A stretch of 64,000 nt of DNA, taken from NCBI RefSeq assembly GCF_003597395.2, contig NC_133770.1:94536206-94600205 (forward strand), read 5' to 3'. Both the position numbers and the translations under genes were made by a program. Within the stretch, counting starts at the first letter, position 1. Each line of letters opens with the position of its first letter. Of the stretch, positions 22,136-33,526 are shown in pieces. The notes under the pieces were generated by a model. That model had not been told where the DNA came from and ran no database searches. It worked only from the letters and a program-made list of their open reading frames with translations. The DNA is from Chelonoidis abingdonii (Eukaryota > Chordata > Testudines > Testudinidae).

Positions 22136-22548
22136 ATAGATGCTAACTTTCCCCAGCACCGGTGGGTGCTCGCACCCCTGGCCCCCCCTGACCCCACCCT
22201 TTCCCTGCCCCTGCCTCCCCCTATACCATCCGCTTCCCCAAAGTCACCTCAACTCCACCCCCCAGCCCCTATTGGACCCCTTCCCCAAATCCCCACCCCA
22301 GCCCTGCCTCTTCCCCAAGCGCTCCATGGTTCCCCTTCTCTCCCCTCCCTCCCAGTGCTTGCCATGCAAATCACCTGTTTTGCAATGGAAATACTGTGAG
22401 CCAGTGGGAAAAAGTGGGCAAGTGGTGCGCCTAGGGGAGGAAGCGAGGTGAGCTGGGGCAGGGAGCTGCCAGTGGGTGCTAAGCACCCACCCAATTTTTC
22501 GCCATGGGTGCTCCAGCCCCAGAGCACCCACAGAGTTGGCGCCTATGG
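22136..22548. mobile_element. hAT-type non-autonomous element, C-rich interior
   Basis: Ends ATAGATGCTAACTTTCC and, reversed, CCATAGGCGCCAACTCTG are imperfect inverted repeats. Perfect 8 bp direct repeats CTCAAGCC flank the element at 22128-22135 and 22549-22556. The interior (22170-22350) is extremely C-rich on the plus strand, which opens several proline-rich frames that are not genes. GGGTGCTCCAGCCCCAGAGCACCC near the right end is a subterminal palindrome. Confidence 0.85.
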
Positions 22549-22623
22549 CTCAAGCCACACTAAGCATTCTCCGCAGAAGTAATATTTCCTGAAAGAACAT
22601 CCAGGCAAGCACAAGAGATTTTG

Positions 22624-22722
22624 TTCCCGATTCTGATCTCACTTACACTAGTATAAATCCAGAGCAACCACACTGCAGTCAGTGGAGTTATACTAGTGCC
22701 AAATGAGATCAGAATTGGCCCC
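22624..22722. repeat. short imperfect hairpin element
   Basis: Left arm GATTCTGATCTCACTTACAC and right arm AAATGAGATCAGAATTGG fold together around GCAGTCAGTGGAGTTATAC. Same group as 5713-5822 and 19831-19932. Confidence 0.75.
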
Positions 22723-24109
22723 TGGGCTCAGATCTCAGTTACGTGGTAGAAATCTGCTAAAACTTGATTTACTGTTATGTAATGGATATCAGAATCTGGG
22801 CTTTCATTTCATATTAAATCAGACAGACAAATAGTGGTACAAGTTACATATTGGCAAAAATGGGCGTGAATTGGGTATAGCAAGAAAAGCACAAACCCTC
22901 ATTACTTCTTCCTTCTACATCTCCCACTGATGTCTGTTCCTATGTAACTTACACTGACTTTCCAATGTGCACCCAGCACTGTGATTTAAGTCACCACTGA
23001 AGCCCATTCATTGTTTAGATGCTGGCATCATGGAGTGGTTGGCTGCAAATCCCTTACTAGCTGTCTGAATCCACAGTACCCTTTGTTCCCACAAAGCAAT
23101 GGAAATTCAAGCTCTAAGTGACCTGTGCATATGAATAAGGGAAATGTTAAGTTTCTGAACCTAAAAGAAAAAACACTGGATAACAAAAGTTATTGTTAGT
23201 TAATGTTTAATTGATAATTAATGCTTATTAACGTGGAGCATTATGAAGGACTTTGTGGTGTTCGGTGAATTGAGTTGCTCAGTCAGTTGAACATTTCTAA
23301 GTCTATTATTTTGCAGAGAAGCAGCTTTGCATCCACGACCTATTTGCTGGAATGTTCCATTTCTTTTGTTCACTGAAAATGGGAGCAGAGGGTTGATACG
23401 ATGATAATGTTTACATGACAAACATTTAACTATTTTATTAACTAATTTTAATTAAACAAAATTTATTTCAGCAGTTTATAATACATGTACAGTGAGTGGT
23501 CTCTGTTTTCATGAAACAGGACCTCATGTACAGATCCCACCCAGGGCAGCACTGTAAAAGGAAATAGTCTGACTCTAAAATGATTATAAGGCTCCCTAAA
23601 ATGGAAGTGCTATGAGGGAAGGCACCATGTATTCTTACACTTTAAATCACTTGACATTGCTTTCTTCCATCCCAGGAACACAAGAAAGAAGAAATACAAA
23701 CAAAATTTGATTTTCATATCTTACTCACTTGAAGGGAACAGGGCTACAATTCCACAGAGGATAAACATCCCCATGGCTAATCTTCCCACTCTGTAGGACA
23801 GTTTGTTGAAATTAGTGAAAGGATGCAGACGTTGCACAGACTGCTTGATAAGAGTTATAAGCACTGGTTTGTTATTATTAAAGAGAGGGAGCATAACTTT
23901 GCTGTCTCCAATGATTTTAAAACACAACATTCCGTCTTATAGCTATCTCTCTACCTACTATATTTACATTATATACATATATGTGTGTGTGTGTGGGTGA
24001 ATAAATAACATCCAACCGCATTTTGTCTATTGTCTACATTGAAGGTTGCAACAACATAAACCACAAGATCAAAATTAGAATACTTTATACATATCAACGT
24101 AGCCCAAGA
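22723..24109. other. unassigned sequence
   Basis: AT-rich, with a short GT microsatellite at about 23981-23994. No exon or repeat family recognised. Confidence 0.4.
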
Positions 24110-24331
24110 CACAAATACAGCTTTCCGATAAGAGCAGTTGGTGTAGTTTAATATTGATACTACTCAGATAGCAATAAAGAAAAACAGACACCAAATATAA
24201 AGTTAATAATGTTTATTTAACAATAACTGAAGATTCAAACACAGCTTTACCATATGAATGGTTTAGTCTTGATTCTATTCAGGCACCTATAAAGAAATCC
24301 AGACATCGAATATAAAATTAATTATGTTTAA
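24110..24331 (+). repeat. tandem duplication of about 110 bp, diverged
   Basis: Unit 1 (about 24110-24212) and unit 2 (about 24234-24331) share in order CACAGCTTT/TACAGCTTT, TTGATACTA.TCAG / TTGATTCTATTCAGG, AATAAAGAAA / TATAAAGAAA, CAGACA.C.AATATAAA and TTAAT.ATGTTTA. Divergence indicates an old event. Confidence 0.7.
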
Positions 24332-25475
24332 CAATTTTATTAAGATACTAGGTTAAAAGAAGAAATTATGGGATACTCCTTAAATATTATCAACAGTGAT
24401 TGCTAAGCTGTGGCTACAGAAATCCAATACATATTGGAAGTGTAACATTCAGTCAGGGACCATAAAATATATCAGGCATGATCAGTGACTCCAGTGGGAG
24501 TTGCATGCATGTAATTGATGGGATGATCAGGCTCCTCAGGCCAAATTCAGTGTGATGTAAGTGAAAGTGTAAGTTGTATGTACATTCAGTATATGATCTT
24601 TGGGGAAAAGAACTGTCTTTTGTTCTGTGTTAGTAGAGAACCTAGTGCAGTGGGGTTCTGACCCATGACAAGGGCTTCTAAGTCCTACGTTAATACAAAG
24701 AATAAATAACAAGAAAAATACACATCAGGTAGAAAATGGGTGTAAGTAGTGAAGTCATTTGACTTGCACCGATTTGGAGTTTGTACATCCACCAAAGTGA
24801 GTGAAAGTGACAGCTGAGAGGATGGCAAGATGTTAGGAGGAAAAGCAACTAACAGGAGGGTATAAGATAAAGCAAATTCTCCCCTACCTGATCCAATATC
24901 CTCCTGACAGTTGCATTTCTTCTACATTCTCCTTTCTATCCCCTTGGCATATCAGTTGCACTTATTTTGCCACACCCATTAAATGTCATATTAGTGCAAG
25001 TTATACTACTCTACCACTAACACTTGTTCTCTGACCAACTTACACCCAACATGGGACTTACACAACAATTACCATCACCACCGAATTTGGCCCAATTTGT
25101 TAAAATGTCTTAGGCCCAGGGTATGTGTATACTGCAATGAAAGCCCAAATTTAGTAGAACTTGAGTTAGCAGACCCTGGGTTTGTTAACCAGGGATGTGA
25201 GTGTCTTACACTTATTTGTTACCACAGGTTAGGAATATTGGAACTGCCAACTTGGGTCACCAGCACCTATACTGCATTATGTGGGCCAGATTCCAACCAC
25301 CCATATCCCAGACTTCCTAGTGCCCTCCCAAAATGTGGCCACTCTAGCCCTTTGTTTTCAGTTCAGTATGGGAAAATGGGACTGTCCACCAAACTTGACT
25401 GTTCAGAGAACAAAGAAAATCAGCCCATGAGATTGTGATGCTTTTGACAGAGTCCCAGAGCACGAATCCAGTAAG
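24332..25475. other. unassigned sequence
   Basis: No gene or repeat recognised. The frame 25097-25438 has no domain and lacks exon context. Confidence 0.4.
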
Positions 25476-25940
25476 GCTATGTCTACACTGCAAAGCACTA
25501 AGGCTTGAACCCTAGGTCCTGACTTGACTCAGGCTCGGACCCTCCATCTCCATAGAGTCCTGAGACCCTGATCTGAGCTTTAGGTTAGTGTAATTTGTGT
25601 GTAGATGGAAAAGTGGTTAAGCTTGACACTAAGTTCAAACCCTGGGCTTAAAAAAGAAAAAAGAAAACATAAAAAATGCAGTAGCAAGTCTCAGAGCCCA
25701 GGTCAACTGATTTGGGCTTGCAGAGCTTACACTTAGGGGGCTAAAAACAGCAGTGTAAATGTTTCCATTCATGCTGGAACCTGGGCTCTGAGACCTGGCA
25801 AGGAGTAAGGTCTCAGAGCCCAGACTCCAGCCTGAGGTCTGCTGTGCTATTTTTAGCCCCACAGCACAAGCCTCATGAGCCTGAGTCAGCTGACCTGCGC
25901 TCTACGACTACTGTCATGTTTTTTGATGTGTAGACATAGC
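25476..25940. mobile_element. MITE-like element with GCTATGTCTACAC termini
   Basis: Left end GCTATGTCTACACTGC and right end GATGTGTAGACATAGC are 13 bp perfect inverted repeats. Interior words such as TCAGAGCCCAGG and CTGGGCTCTGAGACC are also opposed, giving extended foldback structure. No clear target duplication, so superfamily is left open. Confidence 0.8.
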
Positions 25941-27412
25941 ATTACTTAGCTACAGCAACCACTTTACAAGATAATATAGGACATATATACATAAGATTTA
26001 GTCTCCGACAAAAAGCTTTGTTAAGCTGTGGATCAGATTGAAAATACATATCAGTAGTGTAGAAGTGAAAAAATCTTACAAAAACATTCAGTTTTTAGAA
26101 AAGATGCAATAGAAAGCCATGGAATTCAGAGTTATGATTAAAATTATATAGACATCTATATTTATGAAAGTCAGGAAAAGCATCTTTAATGTGGTGTATG
26201 TAGCTACGTAACAGTTACTATACCTTTAAATGTTGATGAATCTTCTGGAAACAGCTACCATTTTGCATTCCAGTTCAGTTGCAGAATGTTGAAGAGTGAG
26301 ACAATGATCTTTCTGTCATAGAGACTTTGGATTTGTTTCCTCCAGTCTCTTACAATAATTTTATGTCACTGTGACCCCACGGAAACTAGTATAACATAGT
26401 GGAGAAATAGGGTATTTTTATTTGTTATTTGTTTTCTTTTCTTTAATGAAAAAGAAAAGTAATCTAGGTTGAAAATACAGGTTTTGTTCTTCGTTTCTGA
26501 ACAAACAGAATAGTTAAGGTCACCCAAACAATCTTAATTTTGCATAGAGGATTTTGGTTTAGCTTGTTATCCAGCAACAAATTTCAGATCTGGATTTGAA
26601 TCTGAAATTCCCAAATCCTTAAAGGGTGTTTAAATCTGGAGTTCTAGCTGGGGGACTCTCTCTAATTCATGTTTTCTTTGATATATTTTAAGACATTTTT
26701 TCCATGCAACTGTACGCTGTTAACTTATACCCATACTCTGTTATTTTATTTTGCAATCTTCTGTTGAAATCATTCAATCATTCTTAAGAATAGAGAGGAA
26801 GAGTATTTCAAAATAAATAATCTTTTTGTACACAATAAGCTACAACAGCCACATTAATCTTGCTGTAGTACTTGTTAATAACCAAATAGTTATGCAGGAA
26901 AATTGATTTTGGTTGATGAAATACCTTCATCATAGACCACTTCCTGGTCTAACATGATCAAGTTTTCTGGACCTTATAGTCATGTGTTTGTAATCAAACA
27001 TCTGGCACTGAAAAAAATACAATTTCTTCTCATCCGTTCCATCTTTTTAAAAAAATGAGACTTGGAAAAGCAAGCTTTAAATAACAGTAACTTGATGAAT
27101 CCTGCATAACTAGCACATTCCAACTTGAAAATGCTTTCTGCTTTTGAAAGTAACAGTTGATTTCCCTGGAGGTTCCCTTTTCACCTTTCAACTACACGCT
27201 GCCTTAGACAGCTAATAGCTTTTGGAGTTTGTAGCTATTGTACAAGGATACAAACACATATAAACACTTTTTGTGGTTTATGGTTACAACCAGTGAACAT
27301 GTTCTCAGTAAGATGGTAATTGAAGAGTTTAACAGTTACAGCACAGGGCTTTTCATAAAAGAGAGTCCTTGCAACTAAAGAACAGATCTAGGTATTAAGA
27401 GTTATGAAGCTA
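25941..27412. other. unassigned AT-rich sequence
   Basis: A phrase at 26580-26650 (CAGATCTGGATTTGAATCTG) resembles one at 44395-44450 and may be a worn repeat. Nothing else is recognised. Confidence 0.4.
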
Positions 27413-27547
27413 CATTTTCAAAAGTGATTATCGATTTTGGGTGCTTAACCTGAGATCCCTTAAATGGGCCTGCTCAGAACCTCTGAAAAATCATGTCCCT
27501 TTATGATGTCTTGAGTTGGGCACCCAAAATTACTAGTCACTTTTTAA
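27413..27547. repeat. family D foldback element
   Basis: Left arm TTTTCAAAAGTGATTATCGA and TTTTGGGTGCTTAACCTGAG; right arm GTCTTGAGTTGGGCACCCAA and AATTACTAGTCACTTTTTAA. The arms are imperfect inverted repeats around TCTGAAAAATCA. Confidence 0.8.
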
Positions 27548-28844
27548 GCCATGGGTTCCAGTTACAGGAACAGGTGATCTCTTGTGGATCATCCATGTAA
27601 AGATTTTTCCCTACACTTCTGGAGGGTGGGTTGGGTTTCCCCTCTCCTTGGCTCTGCAATGTATGGAAGTCTGTACAGTTCAAGAAGGAAGAAAGGGTTG
27701 GAACATGGGGGGTGCTGCTCTCCAAGGCATCATCCTCTCCAGACATAATACTGCTCAGTGTTTAAGACTCATTGACGGATCCATTGACCCCCCGTCCACT
27801 TCAAATCCTGGTGCAATCATTCACTTATCAGTAGACTAATATTTAATAACAATAATTATTACTAATGTAATTTTAAAAAGCATATTCCTAAAAAGGAGAG
27901 GGAGATTTCTTTTTTAAATAAGTCTCCAAGTTGTCATGGCTAACGCGATGCATATATTCACTTACACGGCTGCAAAACACAAATACCACATTGTCACAGA
28001 TCTCCCTCCATCATACTGTTCCAGCTGCAGATAAAGAAAGTTCCCTCTTGTCTTCAACTGATGTAAGCTTCCTGGAATGCAAGGATGACCAGCAGATGGA
28101 GTAGTCATTCTGCATATGGGGGGTAAGATTCTGATTTCAGGAACATCAGTATGATCAGGAGCAACTTCATTCTGGAGAGCAGGACCAGGGCCTGCTGTGT
28201 ATCCTTAGCTGGTCAAAAAGGAAAGGTGCTTTCCATAACAGCCAAAGGAAAGTTAGGCAAAACAGGTATTTGGGAAGAAACAGCTGAACTTTCTAACCTA
28301 GTTCTGAGCCTATATTTCAATCCCTTTCCCCTATCTTTATCTTATTCTTCATCTTAATGTTCCTTTGCTCCTAGTCAACATTTAAAACCATTTTGGGGCA
28401 CAGCAGATATGCTAGTCCAAGTCAAAGTTTAGACAGAGGGAGTGGCATGGGATCTGACTAGATTAGGAGAGATAATTGGATGCAAGTGGAAGTATAGGAA
28501 GGGAAGAAGGAGACAATTTGTTGAGTGTCCTGAAGTGGAAGCTTCCATAAAACCAGCCTCTAGCCTCCATCATGAATATGACTGCTTTCCTCATTATTTT
28601 ATGCTTTTCTGTGTTACTAGTCACAGCCCAAGAAAAATCACATAAAAATAGAATTCTCATCACTCTCATGCTTTCTAGCTTGTAAATCTTTTAGAACAAG
28701 AACAGAGAAGAATGGGAAAAAGAGGGATGTATTGAAACACCAGAGACAGACAGTCACATTAGAGAGATAATTACCCACTACCTTTACACGCTACAGTTGG
28801 GGGTGGGGGACATACATAATTTTGGTGTGTATTATCAGGTGTGT
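27548..28844. other. unassigned sequence
   Basis: No repeat or exon recognised; frames at 27582-27839 and 28442-28645 have no domain. Confidence 0.4.
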
Positions 28845-29131
28845 TGCAATTCTTCCACTCAACTCAGCACTGATAAGGCTTCAGCTAGAGAGTACTGTGT
28901 CCAGTGCTGGACATCACACTTCAGAAAAGATGTGGACAAAAACTGAAGAGAGCAACAAAAATGATTAAAGGTCTAGAAAACATGGTGTAAGAGGAAAGAT
29001 TGAAAAAAATTGGGTTTGTTTAGTCTGGAGAAGAGAAGCCTGAGGGTACATGATAACAGACTTCAAGTGCATACAAGATTGTTATAAAGAGGAGGGTGAT
29101 AAATTGTTCTGCTTAGCCACTGAGGACAGGA
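28845..29131 (+). mobile_element. CR1 LINE fragment, left part
   Basis: CTGTGTCCAGTGCTGGACATCACACTTC, ATGTGGACAAAAACTGAAGAGAG, AAAATGATTAAAGGTCTAGAAAACATGG and TTTAGTCTGGAGAAGAGAAGCCTGAG are the well-known 3'-proximal coding sequence of CR1 elements in sauropsids. The frame at 29050 encodes ITDFKCIQDCYKEEGDKLF, a decayed version of the typical CR1 end-of-ORF2 phrase. The element is interrupted by the hAT-type element that follows and resumes at about 29863. Confidence 0.85.
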
Positions 29132-29854
29132 CAGAGGTGAAATTAAGGCAGTACTCCCCGGTACGGTGTACCGGCAAGAGCTGGTGTGCCATACTGGGGT
29201 GGCCCAGCTTCCCCAAGTGGCAATTTAAAGGGTCTGTGGCTCCTAGCAACAGCTGGAGCCCCAGGCCCTTTAAACTGCCACAAGAGCCCTGCTGCTGGAG
29301 CCCTGGGGTAGCGGCCTTTACTGCCCTGGGCCCTTTAAATAGCCCTCAGAGCCCTGGAGTAGTGGCGGGGCTCCAGAGGCTATTTAAAGGGCCTGGGGCT
29401 CCCTCTGCCTCTACGGCCCTGGCCCTTTAAACCACTGCTGGAGCCCCTGGCTGCCACTGCTCTCCCAGGGCTCCGGCAGGCTCCAGCAGCTATTTAAAAG
29501 GCTGGGGGTGGTAGAGGCAGGGGAGCCCTGGGCCCTTTAAATAGCCCCCAGAGCCCTGCTGCTGGAGCCCTGGGGTAACAGCAGCAACTGGGTGCTCTGA
29601 CAGCAGTTTAAAGGGCCCAGAGCTCGGCCGTGGCTACAGCCCCAGCTCTTTAAACTGCTGCTGGAGCCCTCAGCTGCCGCTGCTACCCTGGCGGGAGGGG
29701 CGGGGGGAAACTTACCAGTACAGGGCGGGCTGGAGCTGGTTCTGACCGCCCCATCCCCTCTCCTTCTGCCCGAGGCCCTGCCCTTTCCAGGGGGCCAGAG
29801 CCAGCACCAACCCAGCCCCATACCGTTAAGTCCCTAGTTCTACTTTCACCCCTG
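29132..29854. mobile_element. hAT-type element inserted into CR1
   Basis: Ends CAGAGGTGAAATTAAG and, reversed, CAGGGGTGAAAGTAG are inverted repeats with the CAG start of hAT elements. Flanks GGACAGGA (29124-29131) and AGACAGGA (29855-29862) agree at 7 of 8. Inside are GCGTACCGG-like words near the left end (CCGGTACGGTGTACCGG) and many units containing CCCTTTAAA and TTTAAAGGGCC with GGAGCCC. The GC-rich interior opens frames that are not genes. A truncated relative lies at 37398-37560. Confidence 0.9.
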
Positions 29855-29862
29855 AGACAGGA

Positions 29863-29960
29863 CAAGAAGTAATGAGCTTAAATTGGAGAAGGGAAATTTA
29901 GGTTAGACATCAGGAAAAGCTTTCTAACTGTCAGGGAAGTTAAGCACTGGAACAAATTAC
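29863..29960 (+). mobile_element. CR1 LINE fragment, right part
   Basis: Resumes the CR1 sequence after the insertion: AAGAAGTAATGAGCTTAAATTGG, AGGTTAGACATCAGGAAAAGC, TTTCTAACTGTCAGGGAAGTTAAGCACTGGAACAAATTACC. It ends where the Penelope-like coding fragment begins. In frame it is decayed. Confidence 0.85.
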
Positions 29961-30246
29961 CAAGCACTGAGGTACAACCATATCTGCTCTAACCCCTCAG
30001 ACAGAGACCAACACCTACAAAATCTCCACCAAGCATTCTCAAAACTACAATACCCGCATGAGGAAATAAGGAAACAAATCAACAGAGCTAGATGTGTACC
30101 CAGAAGCCTCCTACTGCAAGACAAACCCAAGAAAGAAACCAACAGGACTCCACTGGCCATCACATACAATCCCCAGCTAAAACCCCTCCAACGCATCATC
30201 AGGGATCTACAACCCATCCTGGACAATGATCCCACACTTTCACAGG
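29961..30246 (+). CDS. Penelope-like polyprotein fragment, open frame into gap
   Basis: Frame 1 from 29961 is open for 95 codons up to the N run, although it has no start codon. It begins QALRYNHICSNPSDRDQHLQ, runs through YPHEEIRKQINRA, and reaches TPLAITYNPQLKPLQRIIRD and LQPILDNDPTLS. This order is the region between the reverse transcriptase thumb and the nuclease of Penelope-like elements (retroelement reverse transcriptase with GIY-YIG endonuclease). The copy is 5'-truncated at 29961 by abutting CR1. The lack of any stop suggests a fairly recent insertion. The nuclease domain should lie in the gap. Confidence 0.85.
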
Positions 30247-30883
30247 NNNNNNNNNNNNNNNNNNNNNNNNNNNNNNNNNNNNNNNNNNNNNNNNNNNNNN
30301 NNNNNNNNNNNNNNNNNNNNNNNNNNNNNNNNNNNNNNNNNNNNNNNNNNNNNNNNNNNNNNNNNNNNNNNNNNNNNNNNNNNNNNNNNNNNNNNNNNNN
30401 NNNNNNNNNNNNNNNNNNNNNNNNNNNNNNNNNNNNNNNNNNNNNNNNNNNNNNNNNNNNNNNNNNNNNNNNNNNNNNNNNNNNNNNNNNNNNNNNNNNN
30501 NNNNNNNNNNNNNNNNNNNNNNNNNNNNNNNNNNNNNNNNNNNNNNNNNNNNNNNNNNNNNNNNNNNNNNNNNNNNNNNNNNNNNNNNNNNNNNNNNNNN
30601 NNNNNNNNNNNNNNNNNNNNNNNNNNNNNNNNNNNNNNNNNNNNNNNNNNNNNNNNNNNNNNNNNNNNNNNNNNNNNNNNNNNNNNNNNNNNNNNNNNNN
30701 NNNNNNNNNNNNNNNNNNNNNNNNNNNNNNNNNNNNNNNNNNNNNNNNNNNNNNNNNNNNNNNNNNNNNNNNNNNNNNNNNNNNNNNNNNNNNNNNNNNN
30801 NNNNNNNNNNNNNNNNNNNNNNNNNNNNNNNNNNNNNNNNNNNNNNNNNNNNNNNNNNNNNNNNNNNNNNNNNNNNNNNNNNN
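30247..30883. other. assembly gap (637 N)
   Basis: Unknown bases within a Penelope-like element. The missing sequence should contain the linker, GIY-YIG domain and part of the 3' UTR. Frames reported across it are artefacts. Confidence 0.98.
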
Positions 30884-30987
30884 CTTGCTTGCATATATAT
30901 ACCTGCCGCTGGAAATTTCCACTACATGCATCCAACAAAGTGGGTATTCACCCACGAAAGCTCATGCTCCAAAACGTCTGTTAATCT
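30884..30987 (+). mobile_element. Penelope-like element, 3' end after gap
   Basis: CTTGCTTGCATATATATACC, then GGAAATTTCCACTACATGCAT, GGGTATTCACCCACGAAAGC and CCAAAACGTCTGTTA match 1-195. It most likely completes the element beginning at 29961. Similarity ends at about 30987, shorter than the full terminus. Confidence 0.9.
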
Positions 30988-31363
30988 TTGCTGCATACCT
31001 TGCACTGTGACAGACAATGTTAGAGTGATGTGTTAAATGCCAAGCACAGCTATAATGACTATATATTGATGCTGCTCATATTGTTGAAGAGATGTTCTAA
31101 AAATGAATGTGAAACAATGGAAGGAGAAATGTGATCATGAACAAGTGCAAAAATTAACCTTGGTATACATGGTTTCAAAGAGATGTTGTGGAAATTGCTG
31201 AGCCACAAGTCTAAAAGGATTTTGTATTCGAATCCATGCTGGAGCACAGGGATCATTCTGAACCTGATGACATTCACCTGGCATTTGATGCTTTCAAAAA
31301 GTGTTCTTTCAAGCATAAGATGACCAAGAAGAAAAACAGAAATGGAAAAAGTCAGTTTCTTAT

Positions 31364-31399
<36 letters not shown>

Positions 31400-32981
31400 T
31401 TGTGCAAGCGCACACACACACACACAAAGATTGTGCAAGCATGATCAATATCACCCTCCAAAAGTTCTTATCTTCTGCAAAGGATCTGCCCCTACACTTA
31501 ACTCAGAGGTCACTGCTTTATTTCAACCAGTGGGGAAAAGCGATGTATGTATTTAAAGTTGATACAATCTGCTATAGTATATTTGGGAGATTCTCATAGC
31601 ATCTTCTAACTGTGAGGTAGTAGAAACCATAAAGATATAGCATTCTGTCTTTGCAAGTTCTGAATGAACTCATCCATTTGAATTCTATGTAAAGCAGAAG
31701 CCTCTTCATGCAAGATGCTTTGATAGATTCCAATTCATCCTGTTAAACTAAGTTTATCCAAATGATATTCTGCCACATCTCTCTGCAACTCAGTTCATTA
31801 GGCTTAATCATGATTACCAGATATTACTGCACAAAATCTTGTAATACTGTACCAATTTAAAAGATCAAAACATTTGTATTAGTATTAAACAGCAACACAT
31901 TAATATGGATTTCCTTCCTAGCTGCCATTGTGAGAGACAAGTAGAGAATAAAACCCACCAGCATCTTGTAACCTGAATCACCGCATTAACATCTCTAAAT
32001 CTAATTAGCAAGGCATTATGGGCTAGCATCATCCCAACAGTCCTCTTGAGCAATTACAATTGTCCCACTAAAGGAACAAAATACTAATTCAACCTAAAAG
32101 GGAAAGATAATTGGCTCCTTGAGGTTTGTCCCATGAAAAAGGCTTTCTGATGATCCAAATCTTGCTTAAGTCGGTTCAACTGTATTCTCAACAGATACTT
32201 ATAAGATGCTCTGTTCTTGCTGACTGCTCATTATCCAAAATTAGTTCTCACTGCATTGTCATAATGTCTGGCAAAGTGGAAATTGGACTGCCTTTCAAGA
32301 GCCTTTGACATTCTAGCCCTATGTGGAATCCATGTTCTTCACTGGAAGTAATGCCACTGGAATTTCTGCAGGCAAAAGTAAAACAGTTTGTCACTGGAAG
32401 ATGATGGAAGCCCCTGACCACTTGATGACAGTGATTTGAGTACTGACCAGATGGTTCGTGTAAGACTATTGATCATTCTGGGATAGTTAGCCAAGGCTTT
32501 GTACCATCTACTGGCCTAATCCTGTAGCTCTTGCACAAATCAAATTCCCATTGACCTTAATGAAAGCTCTACAGATATAAAAAAAAATGCAGGAATAGCC
32601 TATTTCTCCAAATAATCTGTCTGGGATGGAAAAACAATCCCCACACTGAAGGTTCTTAGAGCATGACACAGTTCTCAGATTATACCTTCAGATTTCTGCT
32701 GAAGCCGTAGCAGCTCATTCAGTGCAATACATCTCCTGAACCCAAAGCATATATTGAAGAACATTTTATTCAGAACATACTCAAACTTCTGTAGGAGCCA
32801 GGCTAACATTGCCAGCCAAGTTCAAGTCTTGGACATCTGTAAGAATGGGTATTATTTTGTTAGGGATATGCTCAGACCTTTCCCAGTCTAATGAAAGCTG
32901 CTTTAGGTACAGTTTTAGTTCTACTAATGTGATGTTTATACAGGGCTTGTTTATTGTCTGTAAAATTCTCACCTGTTCTTG
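30988..32981. other. unassigned sequence with CA microsatellites
   Basis: No gene or named repeat apart from the CA runs listed separately and a worn hairpin near 32510-32580. Confidence 0.4.
31366..31440 (+). repeat. duplicated CA microsatellite block
   Basis: A (CA)17 run at 31366-31399 followed by GATTGTGCAAGC, then a second (CA)8 run at 31413-31428 followed by AAGATTGTGCAAGC. The whole block of CA run plus 12-base tag is duplicated in tandem. Confidence 0.9.
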
Positions 32982-32989
32982 TAATAGCT

Positions 32990-33526
32990 TAGAGATGGTC
33001 AAAAAACACAAGTGTTTTCCATTGAAAAATGCAGTTTTGTCAAAATCAAAATGCTTTGCAGGAAAGGTGTCAATTTTGAGAAATTTTTCAACAGGAAAAA
33101 TCTCAACAAATCATTTCAACGCTCTCATTTTATTTCAGTATCGTCAAAATGTTTCATTTTGACTTCATCTTTTTAATTCATTTTGACTTTTATGTTTAGT
33201 AAAATATTTAATATGATGTATGATCTCTATGTATTATATTTAATATTTTAAAATAAAGGCCAAAACAAAATTAACTGAATCAATACAGTAAAAATTTAAC
33301 GTTTTACCTTATCAAACTGAAGCATTTCATACTTATTGAAATGAAATGTTTTGACATCAAAACAAAACAATTCTTCATTAGTGAAATGAAGTGATGGATA
33401 GTCCCAAATTGAAATATTTTTGAATTTGTTGTTTCACAGGAGCTTTTTGTTCTGATTTGCAAAAATTTGTTTTCAAAATGTCAGAATTTATTGCAGAATA
33501 GAAATTCAAGTTTCTAACTAGCTCTA
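32990..33526. mobile_element. AT-rich hAT-like element with target duplication
   Basis: Left end TAGAGATGGTCAAAAA, right end reversed TAGAGCTAGTTAGAAAC. Flanking direct repeats TAATAGCT (32982-32989) and TAATCGCT (33527-33534) match at 7 of 8. The interior is made of opposed words such as CATTTTGAC/GTCAAAAT and TGAAATG/CATTTCA, so the element folds extensively. No transposase. Relatives: 17590-18210, 41010-41288, 50818-51070. Confidence 0.8.

Noticed and set aside
22170..22540. C-rich tract as a promoter or proline-rich exon
   Set aside because: It is the interior of an element with an 8 bp target duplication.
29160..29820. GC-rich tract as a CpG-island promoter
   Set aside because: The tract is confined between inverted ends of a hAT-type element inserted in CR1.
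29957..30984. Long frames on both strands across 30247-30883
   Set aside because: They read through 637 N. Only 29961-30246 on the plus strand is supported as coding, and that frame is a retroelement fragment.
31236..31599. His/Thr-rich frames
   Set aside because: Translation of the CA microsatellite block.
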